A stretch of DNA of 64,000 bases from Pseudisothecium myosuroides (Eukaryota > Streptophyta > Bryopsida > Hypnales > Lembophyllaceae), in contig OX637294.1 of NCBI GenBank assembly GCA_951799445.1, positions 27,677,452-27,741,451 of the forward strand, given 5' to 3'. Made by a program: the position numbers and the translations under genes. Positions within the stretch are counted from its first letter, which is position 1; every line of letters starts with the position of its first letter. Under the pieces are notes generated by a model. That model was not told where the DNA came from, searched no databases, and was given only the letters and a program-made list of their open reading frames with translations. Shown piece after piece: positions 48,715-60,242 of this stretch.

Positions 48715-49203
48715 GATTAGGGAAATGCATAGGCCTTAAAAAACTCTAACAAGGCTTTGAAAGCCCTATTACTAGGCCAAGTATCCTACCAGGGCTTCCA
48801 AAATCCTATTATAGGACTAAAAACCCTCTAAAGGCTTAGAAAACCCTGTTACACTGCTAAGAACCCTGTTATGACTTTGAAAACCATGGAAGAGGGCTAA
48901 AAACCCTACAAAAGCTTTCAAAGCCCTATTATAGAGTTAAAAACCCTCCTAGGGCTTTGAAAACCATAGAAGAGGGCTAAAAACCCTATAAGGTCTTTGA
49001 AACCCCTGTGTATAGGGCTAAAAACCCTCTTAAGGCTTGAAAACCCTGTCACAGGGCTAAAAACCCTCTTAGGACTTTAAAACCCCCATTAGGTCTTTAT
49101 GAACCTTGTTAGGTCTTTATAAACATTGGTAGGACTTTAAAAACATTCTTACAGGGCTAAAAACCTCGTCACGGCTTTAGAACCCTTTTATAGGACCTTG
49201 TAT
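48715..49203. repeat. Telomere-like minisatellite (AGGGCT/AAAACCCT), short array
   Basis: Units alternate AGGGCTTTGAAAACCCT and AGGGCTAAAAACCCT with short spacers such as GTTATA, so each ~20-bp half-unit is a small inverted repeat of AGGG and CCCT. The copies are imperfect. The array runs directly into true TTTAGGG repeats. A larger array of the same type is at 56.94-58.72 kb. Confidence 0.85.
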
Positions 49204-49260
49204 AGGGTTTAGGGTTTAGGGTTTAGGGTTTAGGGTTTAGGGTTTAGGGTTTTAGGGTTA
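49204..49260 (+). repeat. Interstitial telomeric repeat, (TTTAGGG)~7
   Basis: Six to seven nearly perfect TTTAGGG units occur, the last with one extra T. This is the Arabidopsis-type plant telomere sequence, here inside the chromosome arm. It sits at the end of the related minisatellite. Confidence 0.97.
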
Positions 49261-51060
49261 CAGGGGGGTCCCATAGAGAAAATAGGTTCCTGTGTGTTTA
49301 TACTTTTGGCGATGTTAGTATACGGTTGGAATCACAATCCAATAAGAAAGAGAACTGCGTAAAGCTTTTTTGAAAATTTCAAGTTCTGTGGAAGCCCTAA
49401 TACCAAATTAGGGCTAAGGAATTCCCAATTTTGGCCCTAAATTAGCTTAGACACCAAATTGCAAGTCACAATGAAGACTTCTAGCATCTAAGGCTTTGAA
49501 ATCTGAATGTTTGATTAATCTAGACTACAGCGGTAATGTCAAGGGAAGTAGTTGAATTCAAGCTTATCACTATAAGTGCAATGCTGTAACATGGAAATGG
49601 AAACTAGTACTTTAGGGGATCTGTGTTTCATACCTGCGATACAAAGAAGATGAGATATACCGTGAATGTCATATTGAAGAAGAACTAAAATAAAGATTAA
49701 TTGTCAATTCAAGAACCAAACGTTACGTAACAAATATAAGCTTACAAGGGACCAAGGTTAGAAGATTACCCGACTCCTAAGCTTTGAGATTCGGATCAAT
49801 CTCAAAAGGTTAACTTCTCCAGGCTACTGTCTCGTCATTCTACGTCCACACGCACTGGCTATTGAGGTAGGTTCAGGATCGACATTCATCACTCTGTGCA
49901 GACCCCAACCAAGACATTTAGTGCTTCTTCCTTTTGCAATAATCATGCTACCGATATGAGAAACAAAAACAAAGAAGGTCAAGGCCAATGAAAACAGCTA
50001 AGGGCAATGGCAAAGACTGTCCAGCTACATTCCACCGTACAAGAAAGCAAACACACCAGTCCACGCAAGGCTTACATTTCATTCCAAGTCTACCAAACCG
50101 AAACCATGACTCAGATATGAATACAAACCAACCTCTGAAAACAATACCTCTTCCTTCGTCTGGCACTGTGGTGGGATCGGGGAAAGGGACACTTCGCAGA
50201 TTTTACAGTCTTTGGATTCGCACAGCAAAAAACACCACGAACAAGATTTTTTCTCCACCTGCATTGCCAGCATTGCACTCATTGACATTTCCCATTGAAC
50301 CTTACACATGAAGTACGCCAATTACCTTGTGTTAGTCACTCCCCTCCAGTGCAAGCCCAAATAGCCAAAGAAATAATGTATCCCAGTACAAGAGATGTTA
50401 AAAATACCTCACTAGCTTGACGGCACGCAAAAGCCTCCTGAAGTAAACCCCTTTGAGAATGCCCCCTGTTTTTTCATGCAACACAAAAAAATAAACATAA
50501 TGTTTCAAGAGATTCATCAATTGCAATAATATCTCAAATATAACAGGTTCAGTGATTGCACTCAAATTTATGGGTTTTCACAGCATGCAACTTGCAGCAA
50601 AGGCAGATAAATGATGTATTCCTCCCGAACGTCATCCAAACAATAGAAACATAACCCACATACACGGTAGTCAAATAACAACAACGTGGAACATGCCAAA
50701 TTTTCAAAGTTTAGGGTCACATGTCAAATCCCTAAGCGAGTACGTGCCGATAATTCTTGAACAGTAGTGTACCTCAATTGGAGCCTTGCCTAATTTCCAC
50801 TGTGTCATTTATAGGTGGAAAGTCCTTGCATTTCCGCACATACTTGTAAGTCCTGGGAGAGTTTTGAAGGTTAATAAGAGAATCATATTGTACTTTTGAT
50901 GATAATGCCATCACCACATCTACTGTACAAGGGAACAGGCCACCAATTGAAAAAAAATTGAACTAGGAAAGAGACGTTATGTGACGAAGAACATTAGTAG
51001 GCTAGCTTTAGAAACTTTCAATTATCGTAATGAATTTGAATGGAATGGCTTTGCATGACC
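49261..51060. other. Region between minisatellite and Nrap/NOL6 fragment
   Basis: 49261-49950 shows no gene. 49950-50320 is more gene-like in composition, with competing frames on both strands (for example 49988-50311 plus and 50079-50321 minus), but I recognise no family. It may hold decayed 3' exons of the minus-strand Nrap/NOL6 fragment or an unrelated remnant. Confidence 0.3.
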
Positions 51061-51089
51061 AGGTTCTCATACCTCCTCACCACTGCACA

Positions 51090-51275
51090 TCGCCCAGAAA
51101 TCAATGGTGGTGATGCAACCATGTTTGCATTGCTGAAGCCCACTGCTCACAGAACTCCAGGAACAATTGATTCCAATTAAACTATCAATAAGGTCAAAAA
51201 GAACGATAACCTCATTGCTGTCTTGAAAATGATTAAATGAATCAAAAGCTATTCCATTATACAATGTCTGTACAC
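51090..51275 (-). pseudogene. Possible further Nrap/NOL6 exon
   Basis: The minus-strand frame after a CAG acceptor (about 51274) translates to an acidic, aromatic-rich segment including FDSFNHFQDSNEVIVLFDLI. Position and size suit the region after the conserved RRFKDG motif of Nrap, but the similarity is weak and at least one exon would be missing in between. Confidence 0.3.
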
Positions 51276-51360
51276 ACATGAACAATCACATTACAGCCAG
51301 CGAAAATATAAAACCGCAACTCAAAATACAAAGAATCATGATGAAGAAAATGGAATTTAC

Positions 51361-52272
51361 CTGCAGTCTCCAAGATATTTCCATCTTTAAACCTTCGAAG
51401 CTCAGGCCTTGAACCCCAGAACGCACGGAACTTTTTAGCCTGAGAAAAAGAGACATGGCAAGAAGAACGTGAAGCAACAAGAATATGGAAGAACACCTCA
51501 ATCGTGACCAAAATGATATTACTTTGATAGTTCTCCCAGACAACACAAATAGTCCATTCCTAAAGGACAAAGTATTTAAATTCAAGGTAAACAGCAGAAA
51601 CACCTCTTCTTTGTTGTCAGCGCTTGGTCCAACGTTTGCCATTTGGAGGGCTGTGTCCAAGTTAACTAAGGAAATCCCCGCCCATAAATCTCCATGGCCA
51701 AGTTTCAAAAGACCTCGTTTGAGAAGCCGTCCTGAGCTACGACTCCGTCTAATAACTCGTACTAACTGAGCTCGATCTCCCAACCCCTTGATCAACAAAG
51801 ACTCAAGTTGTTGTTCATAGAGCCTATAGCTCTCTTCATCTGAAAAACGTGGAGAAGAACTACGTTCACCTTCAGATAACCTCACCCTGCAAGAAAATTC
51901 ACAAAGCTCATACGCAAAACGACATTCACAGTGGATCGCAAGTAACTGAGAAGAAAAACACCCCATTCTGAAGTACAAAACATAAACAGAATTTTAACAA
52001 GAGACAATGCCTAAGCTGCACGTTGAGAAAACAAAGGGAAAAAGCTACATGAAGCAGATGTATTTCTTAAATGTTGATTGAACTCCTGAGTTATTCTATC
52101 GATCAAATCAGCCCCACAAAACCGGCTAAAAAAATGCATATTCTTCACATGCCACATCATTCAAGAGTTCCAATATTATATACAAACCTGACGTGGTAGT
52201 CAAACTTGGTAGCAAAGTCTATCTTGGTCATGAACAAGGCGTTAAAACCTTCATCTTTGGTGTCCTTCATAG
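51361..52272 (-). pseudogene. NOL6-like: Nrap/NOL6 (UTP22-type) nucleolar protein, three middle exons
   Basis: Nrap/NOL6 is a nucleolar component of the small-subunit processome and acts in pre-18S rRNA maturation. Three exons read in phase on the minus strand: 52272-52188 (ends FMTKIDFATKFDYHV), 51886-51604 (YEQQLESLLIKGLGDRAQLV and ending NVGPSADNKEE) and 51439-51361 (AKKFRAFWGSRPELRRFKDG). The last contains the family signature FWG...ELRRFKDG. All junctions have GT and AG and the 283- and 79-nt exons splice without frame loss. Exons for the first ~250 residues are missing: the 3' end of the EGY gene lies only ~280 bp upstream. Downstream exons are not convincing. I call it a 5'-truncated fragment, although the visible exons are themselves intact. 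Confidence 0.8.
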
Positions 52273-52549
52273 CTGCCAAAGTTCAAAACACTTCTCCTTT
52301 CAACTGCCATTTACAAGTTCCATATCAAAAAGCAAATCAACACCAGCCTTCACATCAATACTTCCAATTCCACACACAGTCTCCATATAGACGAACACAC
52401 ATACGCAGGCAGAAATCCAATGTCTATGTTTATTTACAGGGATTATAATCCAATTTATGTTATTATTAGGATTTAGGCTCGAAAAAAAAGCTTGTTACGC
52501 CATGTATAATCCAATTTACAGATTATGGCTTTATTACATATATGTCTCA

Positions 52550-54261
52550 TTATTTTATTGGATTAAACATAATATGTTGTATCCAGTTTCTATATTCCAA
52601 CATAGACAAAGCAAGCAATAACAGTATTGAAAGGCCAACTTTCCTAAAAATTCCAACTCCACTGACGTCATTCAAGCAGGGCTTCTCCAGTGTTCTCTGC
52701 AAAGGGATTATCACAGCAGGTTCAACAGCATGTAAGCAACCAAAAGCTTACTGAACATAATTGAGCTTGTAGTATCCGCAAATCAAAACTTACGAAATTT
52801 CTTACTGTGATCTTGTAACATTCTGACTTTACTATAATCACTGTCTATTATTCAATCATACTCAAAAATGAGACAAAGACATACACCGTACCTGGATAAT
52901 AAGTATGTATAAACCAAATGGCAACGAGAGAGGACCTCCAAGCTGCAAATGCACATACAACTCATGAGTTTTGAGAGTACAAAATACCAGAACTGTGAGG
53001 AGATAAATATATATATAGAATTCACCGTCATATCATTAGTTCACTTCCGTTTCAATCATCAACAACCCTAAACCCCTGTGGAGAGCCAAGGGACATACCA
53101 ATCCAAGCCTGAGCGCTATGTAAGTCAAAAGCCCAGAAACATTAAGAGCCGTTTTCCCAAATTGCCACCTGCATGTGCAAATTGGTATTTTAGAAAGCAC
53201 AGAATCAAGAGATAAAGTCTACGATTACTCTGCTTGAGAAGCCTTTGGAACACGCAGAATTTTATGATTTAAAACTATCTCACCAAGAAAAACTTGGGAG
53301 ATATTTCTTCTAGCTTTATACATGAAACCAAAGAAGCAATTATACATAGCTCTTAGTCTTGTCTTAAAGGCTCTCACCTGCATAGCGCGGCCACCATCAA
53401 GGCAACCCACCGGCATCAAATCGAAGGCAGTCGTATTTAACCCACACCTGCGTAGCCATATTCATTAGCAATCCAGTACGAGAAAACCAACATGCCACAT
53501 TCGTTGTGCATATAATGATAGCTCAATTGGAACAGTGAATTCGGATTCAGTAACAGCAGTAGTTTGGATTAAGAACAACTATTGACTAGATTCAAAACGG
53601 ACCTAGAAGGGAAAGCTGCACATACCAGCCCGCAATTACAAGTATTGACTAGATTCAAAACAGCCAAAAGCACACGAGGCCCAATTCGGGATTCTTGGTC
53701 CTTAACAAAGAAGCTCATGAATTCAGACGACATAGATGACACAAAACATCGTGATCATCACAACGGCCTCCAAATTTTCAAAACTCGAGGGATAAAATTG
53801 AACCAAGCCATGCGATGAGCACATACAGGTGGAGGTTTGGAAGCAGATGATGCCGAGTCAGAAGAGTCGGTCTTGTCCTCCGGCTCCAAAGTGGACTTGC
53901 CTCCCCCTTTCTCCCCTTCTCCATCCTCAGTAGCTCTGCAAACCATAATTCCATGTCTTCTTCCACCCCACCCCAATCTACCCTTGCTCGAGCTCAAGTA
54001 ACAACAACGGGAGCTTCCAGCTGAGGTACTCAAATTCGCCGCGCTCACGTTACATCTCCTTTGCGACACTCTCCCGTGGAAATCAGGCTCAAGCAAACCA
54101 AAGGGGCAGGTGCCAGTAACAGGAAGGGACCTTACGTGCGGTAAAGGATGGAAATATAGAGCCTTCTCGATCCACCTCAGCACAAGACTCCCGTGCATTG
54201 AAGGCGATACTAAAGTCCCTATGCTTTTCATTTGAATTCCACTCAATTCACCAAACCCCAA
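52550..54261 (-). pseudogene. EGY1-like: EGY-type chloroplast site-2 metalloprotease, catalytic exons missing
   Basis: EGY proteins are plastid thylakoid/envelope membrane S2P proteases needed for chloroplast development. Exon 1 (54261-53827) encodes a Ser/Arg-rich plastid-targeting-like N-terminus and an acidic linker. A short piece ends in LVIAG at 53626 and splices in phase to 53447-53378, which holds the S2P motif as FDLMPVGCLDGGRAMQ. Further exons are 53168-53099 (FGKTALNVSGLLTYIALRLG), 52942-52892 (LGGPLSLPFGLYILIIQ) and 52696-52550 (RTLEKPCLNDVSGVG, then a hydrophobic end and stop). Only ~180 bp separates exon 1 from the LVIAG piece, so the exons for the zinc-binding HExxH helix and several membrane segments are gone. 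One extra base at the 53168 junction would also shift the frame. The C-terminus diverges from the family after the last hydrophobic stretch. Confidence 0.85.
53580..53661. repeat. Short direct repeat at the EGY deletion site
   Basis: TATTGACTAGATTCAAAAC occurs at about 53579 and 53642, ~62 bp apart, inside the EGY remnant where the catalytic exons should be. It could mark the rearrangement that removed them. Confidence 0.7.
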
Positions 54262-55432
54262 AACCTAATCAATCCATGGCCCTTCCTGGCATTTACCTTA
54301 TTTTTTGCATATTGGAGGCCATGGCAACCTCAAAATTCAGCACTGCAAGCAAGGTGCGTACGCTTTCTACAAACGGCATGCAGCTCACGGTTTTAAAATT
54401 TTGCAGAGAACACGCCGATCCACGGACGCCGCGAAATCCTTAACCCTTCTCCATAGATCAACGCCGTCCTAAATCTCACAATGATACAAACCCCCCTCCG
54501 AGCCAAAACCTGAAAATTTCGTGAAAATGAAACCAAGTCTTACAACACAGATTGAAGCGTTCCTCCCCGCATTGTTCCGTTCGGAAATCGGCGTCGATTC
54601 TCACCGCAGACCCCGCCTTCCTCGACGCGAATGCGTGGTTTTGCAGACAGACTCGCCATGCAGCCCGGACCTGCGCTCGACGCAAACGTCTCTCCTCGCA
54701 TGCGTCGCCTGATTTCCTCGTCCCCGGAAAGGAAAGTTTTCCAAAGACTCCAAGTTCGGAATGGGAAAAAAGGTGGCCATCCCTAAACAAGCGAATCAGT
54801 ATTTGCCACGTCATCTCCGGCCCACGACACGACTGGCTCCAGCACCGAGGCCCCCCCACTCTTGATCCAACAGTCGAAGGGACTTGCGTGGAGATCGGAT
54901 GTCCCAGATTCATCATGAGGCCAAGGTTCCGAGCCTGTAGCCTTTCCATAAGCCCCTTAACCTTCGAAATCTTCTTGACACCGTGTCTTTTTTGTGAGCT
55001 AGTTTTTGACATGATGCTGGGCAGTAGGCATTTCGTTTCTTGCTGGGGTTTAAAGAATGTTTCCTCCCACAAGTTTTGGCGCTGCCGCATTGTCTTGGGC
55101 ACCCCCAGTTCTCAACTTTCCACTTCAGGTGTGTGCAGTATCGTGGAAACGGAATCCTGAAACGCCAGAGTTCACAGAGTGTCTGCGTCACTCGCCTCAC
55201 TCAGCAAACGATCCGAGCCCCAAACAAATTTCGAACGACTCCGCGGTGGTCACTCCAGCTTTCCTGTGGTGCCAGTAAAAGCGGACTTTGAATGGGAGTG
55301 AGGCCGGGGTTTGGAAGAAGAGGGTTAGGGTTCAGTTTAGAGCAGGAGGGGGACCAAGCGAGCGCGATCACTTGATCTTTTGAATTGTTTTGTGTGTTTT
55401 TGCGAATTTAGTTTTCTTTTCCATCTTTTGAG
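54262..55432. promoter_or_regulatory. Shared upstream region of divergent EGY and CYP21-like genes
   Basis: The EGY start (minus) and the cyclophilin start (plus) point away from each other, so this ~1.2 kb is a candidate bidirectional promoter. It is the GC-richest part of the right half. Long frames on both strands (54476-55102 minus, 54552-55160 plus) overlap each other and lack family features, as is common in GC-rich DNA. The segment 54940-55100 on the minus strand has a Lys-rich translation (KRHGVKKISKVKGLMERLQ) that could be a decayed exon, but I cannot name it. Confidence 0.4.
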
Positions 55433-56533
55433 ATGGGACGCATGAAGCCTGCTGCTTTGTTACAGCATAGCAAGAAGAAGAAAGGTCCGGCAAAGTTGAG
55501 TCCTGTCACGGTGGTGGACGTGGGGGCGATCGTTATCCCCTTCCTATCGTCCGTTTTGGTGTTGCATAGACACAAATCGGGAGGGTAAGTGAAAGCGCTA
55601 ACCTACATGTCCGTTTTTATATTGGGTTTTCCTTTCGATCGGGATATGCGACGCGTTTTAAAAAAAAATTATAGAAACAAAATCCGAGAACTGTTTTAGG
55701 GGTTTGAAATGGCTGGTGGGGTAGGTTGTTTCGCTTTTTTTGGAATTTTTTTAAAGTTTTGGATGGGAACGGAATCGAACTGGAACGGCACGGCTATTAC
55801 GAAAGCTCTGATGCTATGATCTCGATATCAAAACTTGGCTAATAGCTTGGAAGAAGCGCGTCGTTCTGAGTGTTAGAAGGAGCTATGACTTGCATGATTC
55901 GATGCAGATTGGGTTGTTGGATCTCTGTGCTTGTCTGCTATCATTTTTGCCGCGCGAACGTTCAATTGCTTGCTGTGATCTCTGTACTTGGTATAGGAGG
56001 TGTACAGCCAAGTAAAATTGCATTTTCAAAAGCTTTTCATCAAGATATCTCAAAACGCTCGGTTGAAAAGTGACCACGATATCTCAATTGAAATTTTGAT
56101 TGCAATCATTAATTGTGTCTTCTCTGGTTAGCAGGGCCTATTATACCCACCATGTTTGTTTAATAAGGAATTTCTATTAATTTTATACCAGCAATCTGGT
56201 TTCAAAGAGGCTCTGTTATTAATTTTATACTGGCATTCTGGTTTAAAAAGTCTCTGTTATTAATTTCACTTAGCATGGGAGTTGTTGCAGGAGTATAGAT
56301 GGGAGAGAAGACGTCATGAATATTGTCAGTGTTGGAGGCAAGGTAAATGCTCACTGAGCATGATCAATATTTAGCGCCCAGTCTCTGAGTTCTTGTTTAA
56401 TCTTTCATTTGAGTCTTGTCATATCTCTGCGATTTCACTGTGGTTTGATTATCGTGTGCAGGTTGCGGATGGAGGTGGTGCAAACTCCGAGACGAATGAA
56501 CTCATAGACGACCGTCATTTCCCACGATATGCG
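55433..56533 (+). pseudogene. CYP21-4-like: CYP21-3/4-like cyclophilin, first three exons only
   Basis: CYP21-3/21-4 are membrane-anchored single-domain peptidyl-prolyl isomerases of the plant endomembrane (Golgi) system. Exon 1 (55433-55584) encodes MGRMKPAALLQHSKKKKGPA followed by a ~20-residue hydrophobic segment, the family's typical N-terminal anchor. Exon 2 (56291-56342) and exon 3 (56462-56533, ending DDRHFPRYA) splice in phase (152, 52 and 72 nt). In the family the next residues begin the cyclophilin fold after a (F/L)P(R/G)(Y/F)A-like junction. No exon with cyclophilin residues follows; instead come a minisatellite and RAPTOR exons. Either intron 3 is very long or the gene is a 5' fragment. 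Identity rests on the N-terminal motif, gene structure and the pre-domain junction. Confidence 0.62.
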
Positions 56534-56935
56534 GTAAGACTTCTGACCAGTGTCCTGTTAAGTACGTCAGTGTGTTGGTTCGTCAATGCACGAGAGTATG
56601 CTTCCGGGGTTGTTTGGGTAGTAAGGAATTCCATTCAGCTTTTTTTGAGATGAAATTTGTTGTCATAAAATTCCGCAGATGGTAGATTACATTCTTGGTG
56701 AGCTACCTGAACACCCTTGATTCAATGAACAGTGATTTGAAAAGGAAATTCAGATCCTTTCTGCTCACAATCTTGAGCTTGCAATATATACGCGTGACAA
56801 ATATCAGACTTATTTATCTCCTTTCATCCCGTCCAATCCTTAGTTGATATGATTGCACGTGGGCTCATTTAACATGGAACGGGAATATTGGTTCAAAAGT
56901 AGGATTTATTCCACAGTAAGTTAGTGCGCCAGATT
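56534..56935. other. Intron-like DNA after the third cyclophilin exon
   Basis: A GTAAGA donor opens this stretch. There is no further cyclophilin exon on the plus strand and no recognisable repeat until the minisatellite begins near 56940. Confidence 0.45.
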
Positions 56936-56939
56936 GCTT

Positions 56940-58715
56940 ATAGGACCCTAAACCCTTTCAGAGCCTTGAAAGCCCCATTATTGGACTGAAAACCCTGTTG
57001 GGACTTAAAAAATCTTGTTTCGAGGGCTAAAAACCCTGTTAGGGCTTTAGAAGCCTATTATAGGGCTTTCAAAACCTTGTTATAGGACTCTGAATCCTTT
57101 TCGGGACCTTGAAAACCCCATTACCAAGCCCAAAATCCTGTTGGGACTGAAGAAACCTTGTTTTTAGGGCTAAAAACCCTGACAAGGCTTTAGAATCCTA
57201 TTATAGGGCCTGAAACTCTGCTCTAGGGCTAAAAACCTTATTAGGGCTCTGAAAACCCTATTCTAGGACTCAAAGCCCTCTTAGGACTTTGAAAACCCCA
57301 TTACAAGACTAAAAACCCCACTAGGGCTATGGAAACCCTGTTAAGACTTTAAGCCCTTGTTATAGGGCTAAAAACCCTGTAAGGGCTTTAGAACCTTGTT
57401 ATAGGGCCTGAAACTCTGTTCCAAGGCTAAAAACCTTATTAGGGCTTTGAAACCCCCATTACAAGGCTGAAAACCTCGTTAGGACTTTAAAACCCTTATT
57501 ATGGGGCGTAAAACCTTGTCAGGGCTTCAGAACCTTATTATAGGGCCTAAAACTCTTTTACAGGGCTAAGAACCTTATGAGGGCTTTGAAAAACCTGTCA
57601 TACGACCCACTTTCAGGGCCTTGAAAACCCCATTACCGGGCCCAAAACCCTTTTGGAACTTAAGAAACCTTGTTTTCAAGGCTTAAAACCCTGTTAGGGC
57701 TTTCGAACTCTATTATAGGCCCTAAACCTATTTTACAGGGCTAAGAACCTTGTTAGGGCTTTAGAAACCCTCTTATAGGACCTAAGACCACATTGGGGCT
57801 TGGAAACTCCATTACAGGACTAAAAACCCCATTAGGACTTTGGAAACCCTGTTAAGACTTTAAGCTCTAGTTATAGGGCTAAAAACCCTGTCAGGGCTTT
57901 AGAACCTCATTATAGGGCCTAAAACTCTATTACAGGGGCTATGAACCTTATTAGGGCTTTGAAAACCCTGTCATAGGGTCAAAAACCTTATTTGGGCTTT
58001 CAAAACGTTGTCTTAAGACTAAAAACCCTCCTAGGGCTTTAAAACCCTTGTTATAGGGCCAAAAACTTTGTCAGGGCTTCAGAACCCTATTATAGGGCCA
58101 AAAATTGTGTTATTGGGCTAAAAAATTTATTATGGCTTTCAAAACCCTGTGGAGGATCCTAAACCCTTTCAGGGCCTTGAAAACCCCATTATCGGGCTGA
58201 AGACCCTGTTAGGACTTAAGAAACCTTGTTTTTAGGGTTAAAAACCCTTCCAAGGCTTTAGGACTCTATTATAGGGCCTCAACCTGTTTTACAGGGCTAA
58301 AAACCTTGTTTAGGGCTTTAGAAACCCTATCATAGGATTCAAATCCCTCAGAGAGCTTTGAAATCCCCATTACAGGACTCAAAACCCCATTAGGACTTTG
58401 GAAACCCTGTTAAGAGTTTAAACCCTAGTTATAGGGCTAAGAACCCTGTCAAGGCTTTAGAACCTCATATACGGCTTAAAAGTCTGTTATAGGGCTAAAA
58501 ACCTTGTTAGGGCTTTGAAAACCTTGTCATAGGACCCTAAAACCCTCCTAGGACTTTGAAAACTTTGTTTTAGGGCTAAAAACCCTGTTGGAATTTTGAA
58601 AACCCCATTACAAGGCTAAAAACCCTGTTAGAACTATTGAAACCATGTTTTAGGGCTAAAAACCCTGTCAGGGCTTTAGAATCCTTATATAGGGCCTAAA
58701 ACTGTGTTACAAGAG
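56940..58715. repeat. Telomere-like minisatellite, long array (~1.8 kb)
   Basis: Units of roughly 40 bp read AGGGCTAAAAACCCTGTT then AGGGCTTTGAAAACCCC with spacers ATTATA or GTTATA; about forty imperfect units are present. Each half-unit faces AGGG with CCCT. The array is the same family as 48.7-49.2 kb, where it joins true TTTAGGG repeats. It lies between cyclophilin exon 3 and the first RAPTOR exon, on the transcribed strand of both if they were one transcription unit. Confidence 0.93.
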
Positions 58716-58739
58716 TGTTCCTAGGGGAATGGCTATTTT

Positions 58740-59135
58740 GGGGGTGGTTTTTATAGTACCAACCCCCCCATCAGCAACCCTTGCAAATCCAAAAATACAA
58801 ACTAGAACCCTAATTTTTTCTCCATTTGTGAGATATAGCAACTTTGACTTTGGGGTCGACAAGGTTGATTTTGCTCTTGTGCATGCAATTTGAAGAATTT
58901 TTTCAAGAGAATTAACTTTTGGGAATGAGCTTGACAAAAGCTATCTTGTACTTTTAAAAATTGAGGAATGGGGAGCATGATGGAGTCTTGTTGGAGGCAT
59001 TTTATTTCATTTTGGGTTGATTAATGGATAGGCCTTCTCGTAAAGGTGAGAACATGACGTGGCACTTGTTTATTGGAGGCAAGAGATATGGACGAACGAA
59101 ATTTTGATTTCAAACTTCATCCATCAACTCTACAA
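58740..59135 (+). repeat. Leader repeat, third partial copy
   Basis: This matches 16155-16540: TTTGTGAGATATAGCAACTT, a GACTTT word, AACATGACGTGGCACTTG, then a diverged hairpin ending CAAACTTCATCCATCAA. It is a single unit, far from any satellite, so the leader is a dispersed repeat. Confidence 0.75.
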
Positions 59136-59139
59136 GTCT

Positions 59140-59505
59140 TTAAAGGGGCTCCCAATTTGGCTCTGAGTCCTGGAACTCCGAGCGGTTTTAGGGTTTAGGA
59201 TTTTGCGTATTATCAACTGTGGGTGGACCAGGAAAGCGAGACACACTTCACCAAGTGCAAGATGCGTGGGTTCGACTTGACGATTTACTTGTCCTTGCCG
59301 TAGTGTGTTTAGGTCGAGCTTCGGCGATTTTCCCAAGCTGATGGTGCTCCCGGAGCTGGCGGTGGGGTTGGCGCAGCGGTTGCATCCACTTCCTCAAGTG
59401 CAGTTTGTGGTCACGCTCTTCGGATCCTGGTAAGTGCCTGGATGTGCCAAATCTCACACTGAAGTCTAAATCCTTTGTCCATCGTTCTGTGTTTTGCGGA
59501 TCTAT
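59140..59505. other. GC-richer DNA before the RAPTOR remnant, no gene identified
   Basis: Competing short frames exist on both strands (minus 59130-59336 and 59248-59457; a plus frame around 59310-59430 with a Leu/Pro-rich translation). None matches RAPTOR's N-terminal caspase-like domain, which should precede the exons below. Confidence 0.35.
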
Positions 59506-59506
59506 G

Positions 59507-59735
59507 TTTGTGCGCTGGGGGTTAATCAGACTCCCGGCAGCCGTCCGTGAAACCCTAGCGCAACCCTAGCACAACACGAATTGTTGATGGTTTGTGCGCT
59601 AGGGGTCAATCAGACCCTCGGCAGCCGTCCGTGAAACCCTAGCGCAGGAAGAATTCTTGAGCGTTTGTGCGCTGGGGATCAATTAGAGCCCCGGCAGCCA
59701 TCTATGAAACCCTAGCGCAGGAAGAATTCGTCAGC
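59507..59735 (+). repeat. Three-copy ~75-85-bp tandem repeat
   Basis: TTTGTGCGCTGGGGGTTAAT-like starts lie at about 59507, 59591 and 59664, each followed by CGGCAGCCGTCCGTGAAACC and CCTAGCGCA words. Copies are 80-90 percent alike by eye. It lies just upstream of the RAPTOR exons. Confidence 0.88.
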
Positions 59736-60242
59736 TGATTTGCGGCAGATCCTTGTATTCATCTAGACAAAAATCCTAGCCCTGGATAAGGTATCATTCT
59801 TGTTCAGCAATAAGGTGCTGATGTACATCTTTGTTTGCTACGAGAGGTTGCATGAAAACGCTGCCTTATGACACATTCTTGGCCTATGTGACTGATTGAT
59901 CTGTCTTCAACTGTTCGTATTGAGTGTCTTCTGGTTGACTTTTTACACGCTCCTAGTGATACATTTTGGATGCATTTTATCTGCATTCTCGAATATCTGC
60001 GGAGCAGAGCTTGTCTCTGACTGGAATTGTTGATGGTTGACTGGATCGCAGATAGTAAAGACGTCGTGTCCTGTTGTCCCGAATATTAGCCTTTTGTCAA
60101 TTTAATATGTCGATTGTAGATCGTTCAGTTTTTTTCATTATTACTCATCTTATCCATCTTCGGCTGATTTGAATTCTGTGAGCCATGAGTATCTTTCAAG
60201 CAGAGGAGTTCTCATCTGTGTACTCCTCTTTGTTTGTCACAG
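59736..60242. other. Intron-like DNA before the first visible RAPTOR exon
   Basis: T-rich DNA ends in a CTTTGTTTGTCACAG acceptor at 60242. No earlier RAPTOR exon (caspase-like domain or first HEAT repeats) was found between 55.4 and 60.2 kb. Confidence 0.5.

Noticed and set aside
54476..55160. Two ~200-codon frames on opposite strands as genes
   Set aside because: They overlap almost fully in GC-rich promoter-like DNA, both translations lack family motifs, and neither has convincing splice or start context.
55790..55825. AAGCTCTGATGCTATGATCTC as a reversed primer-binding site
   Set aside because: It lies inside intron 1 of the cyclophilin fragment and has no LTR features; the match is partial.
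59130..59457. Overlapping minus-strand frames before RAPTOR as an upstream gene
   Set aside because: Their translations are Arg/Gln-rich and shifted versions of each other, without motifs or splice context.
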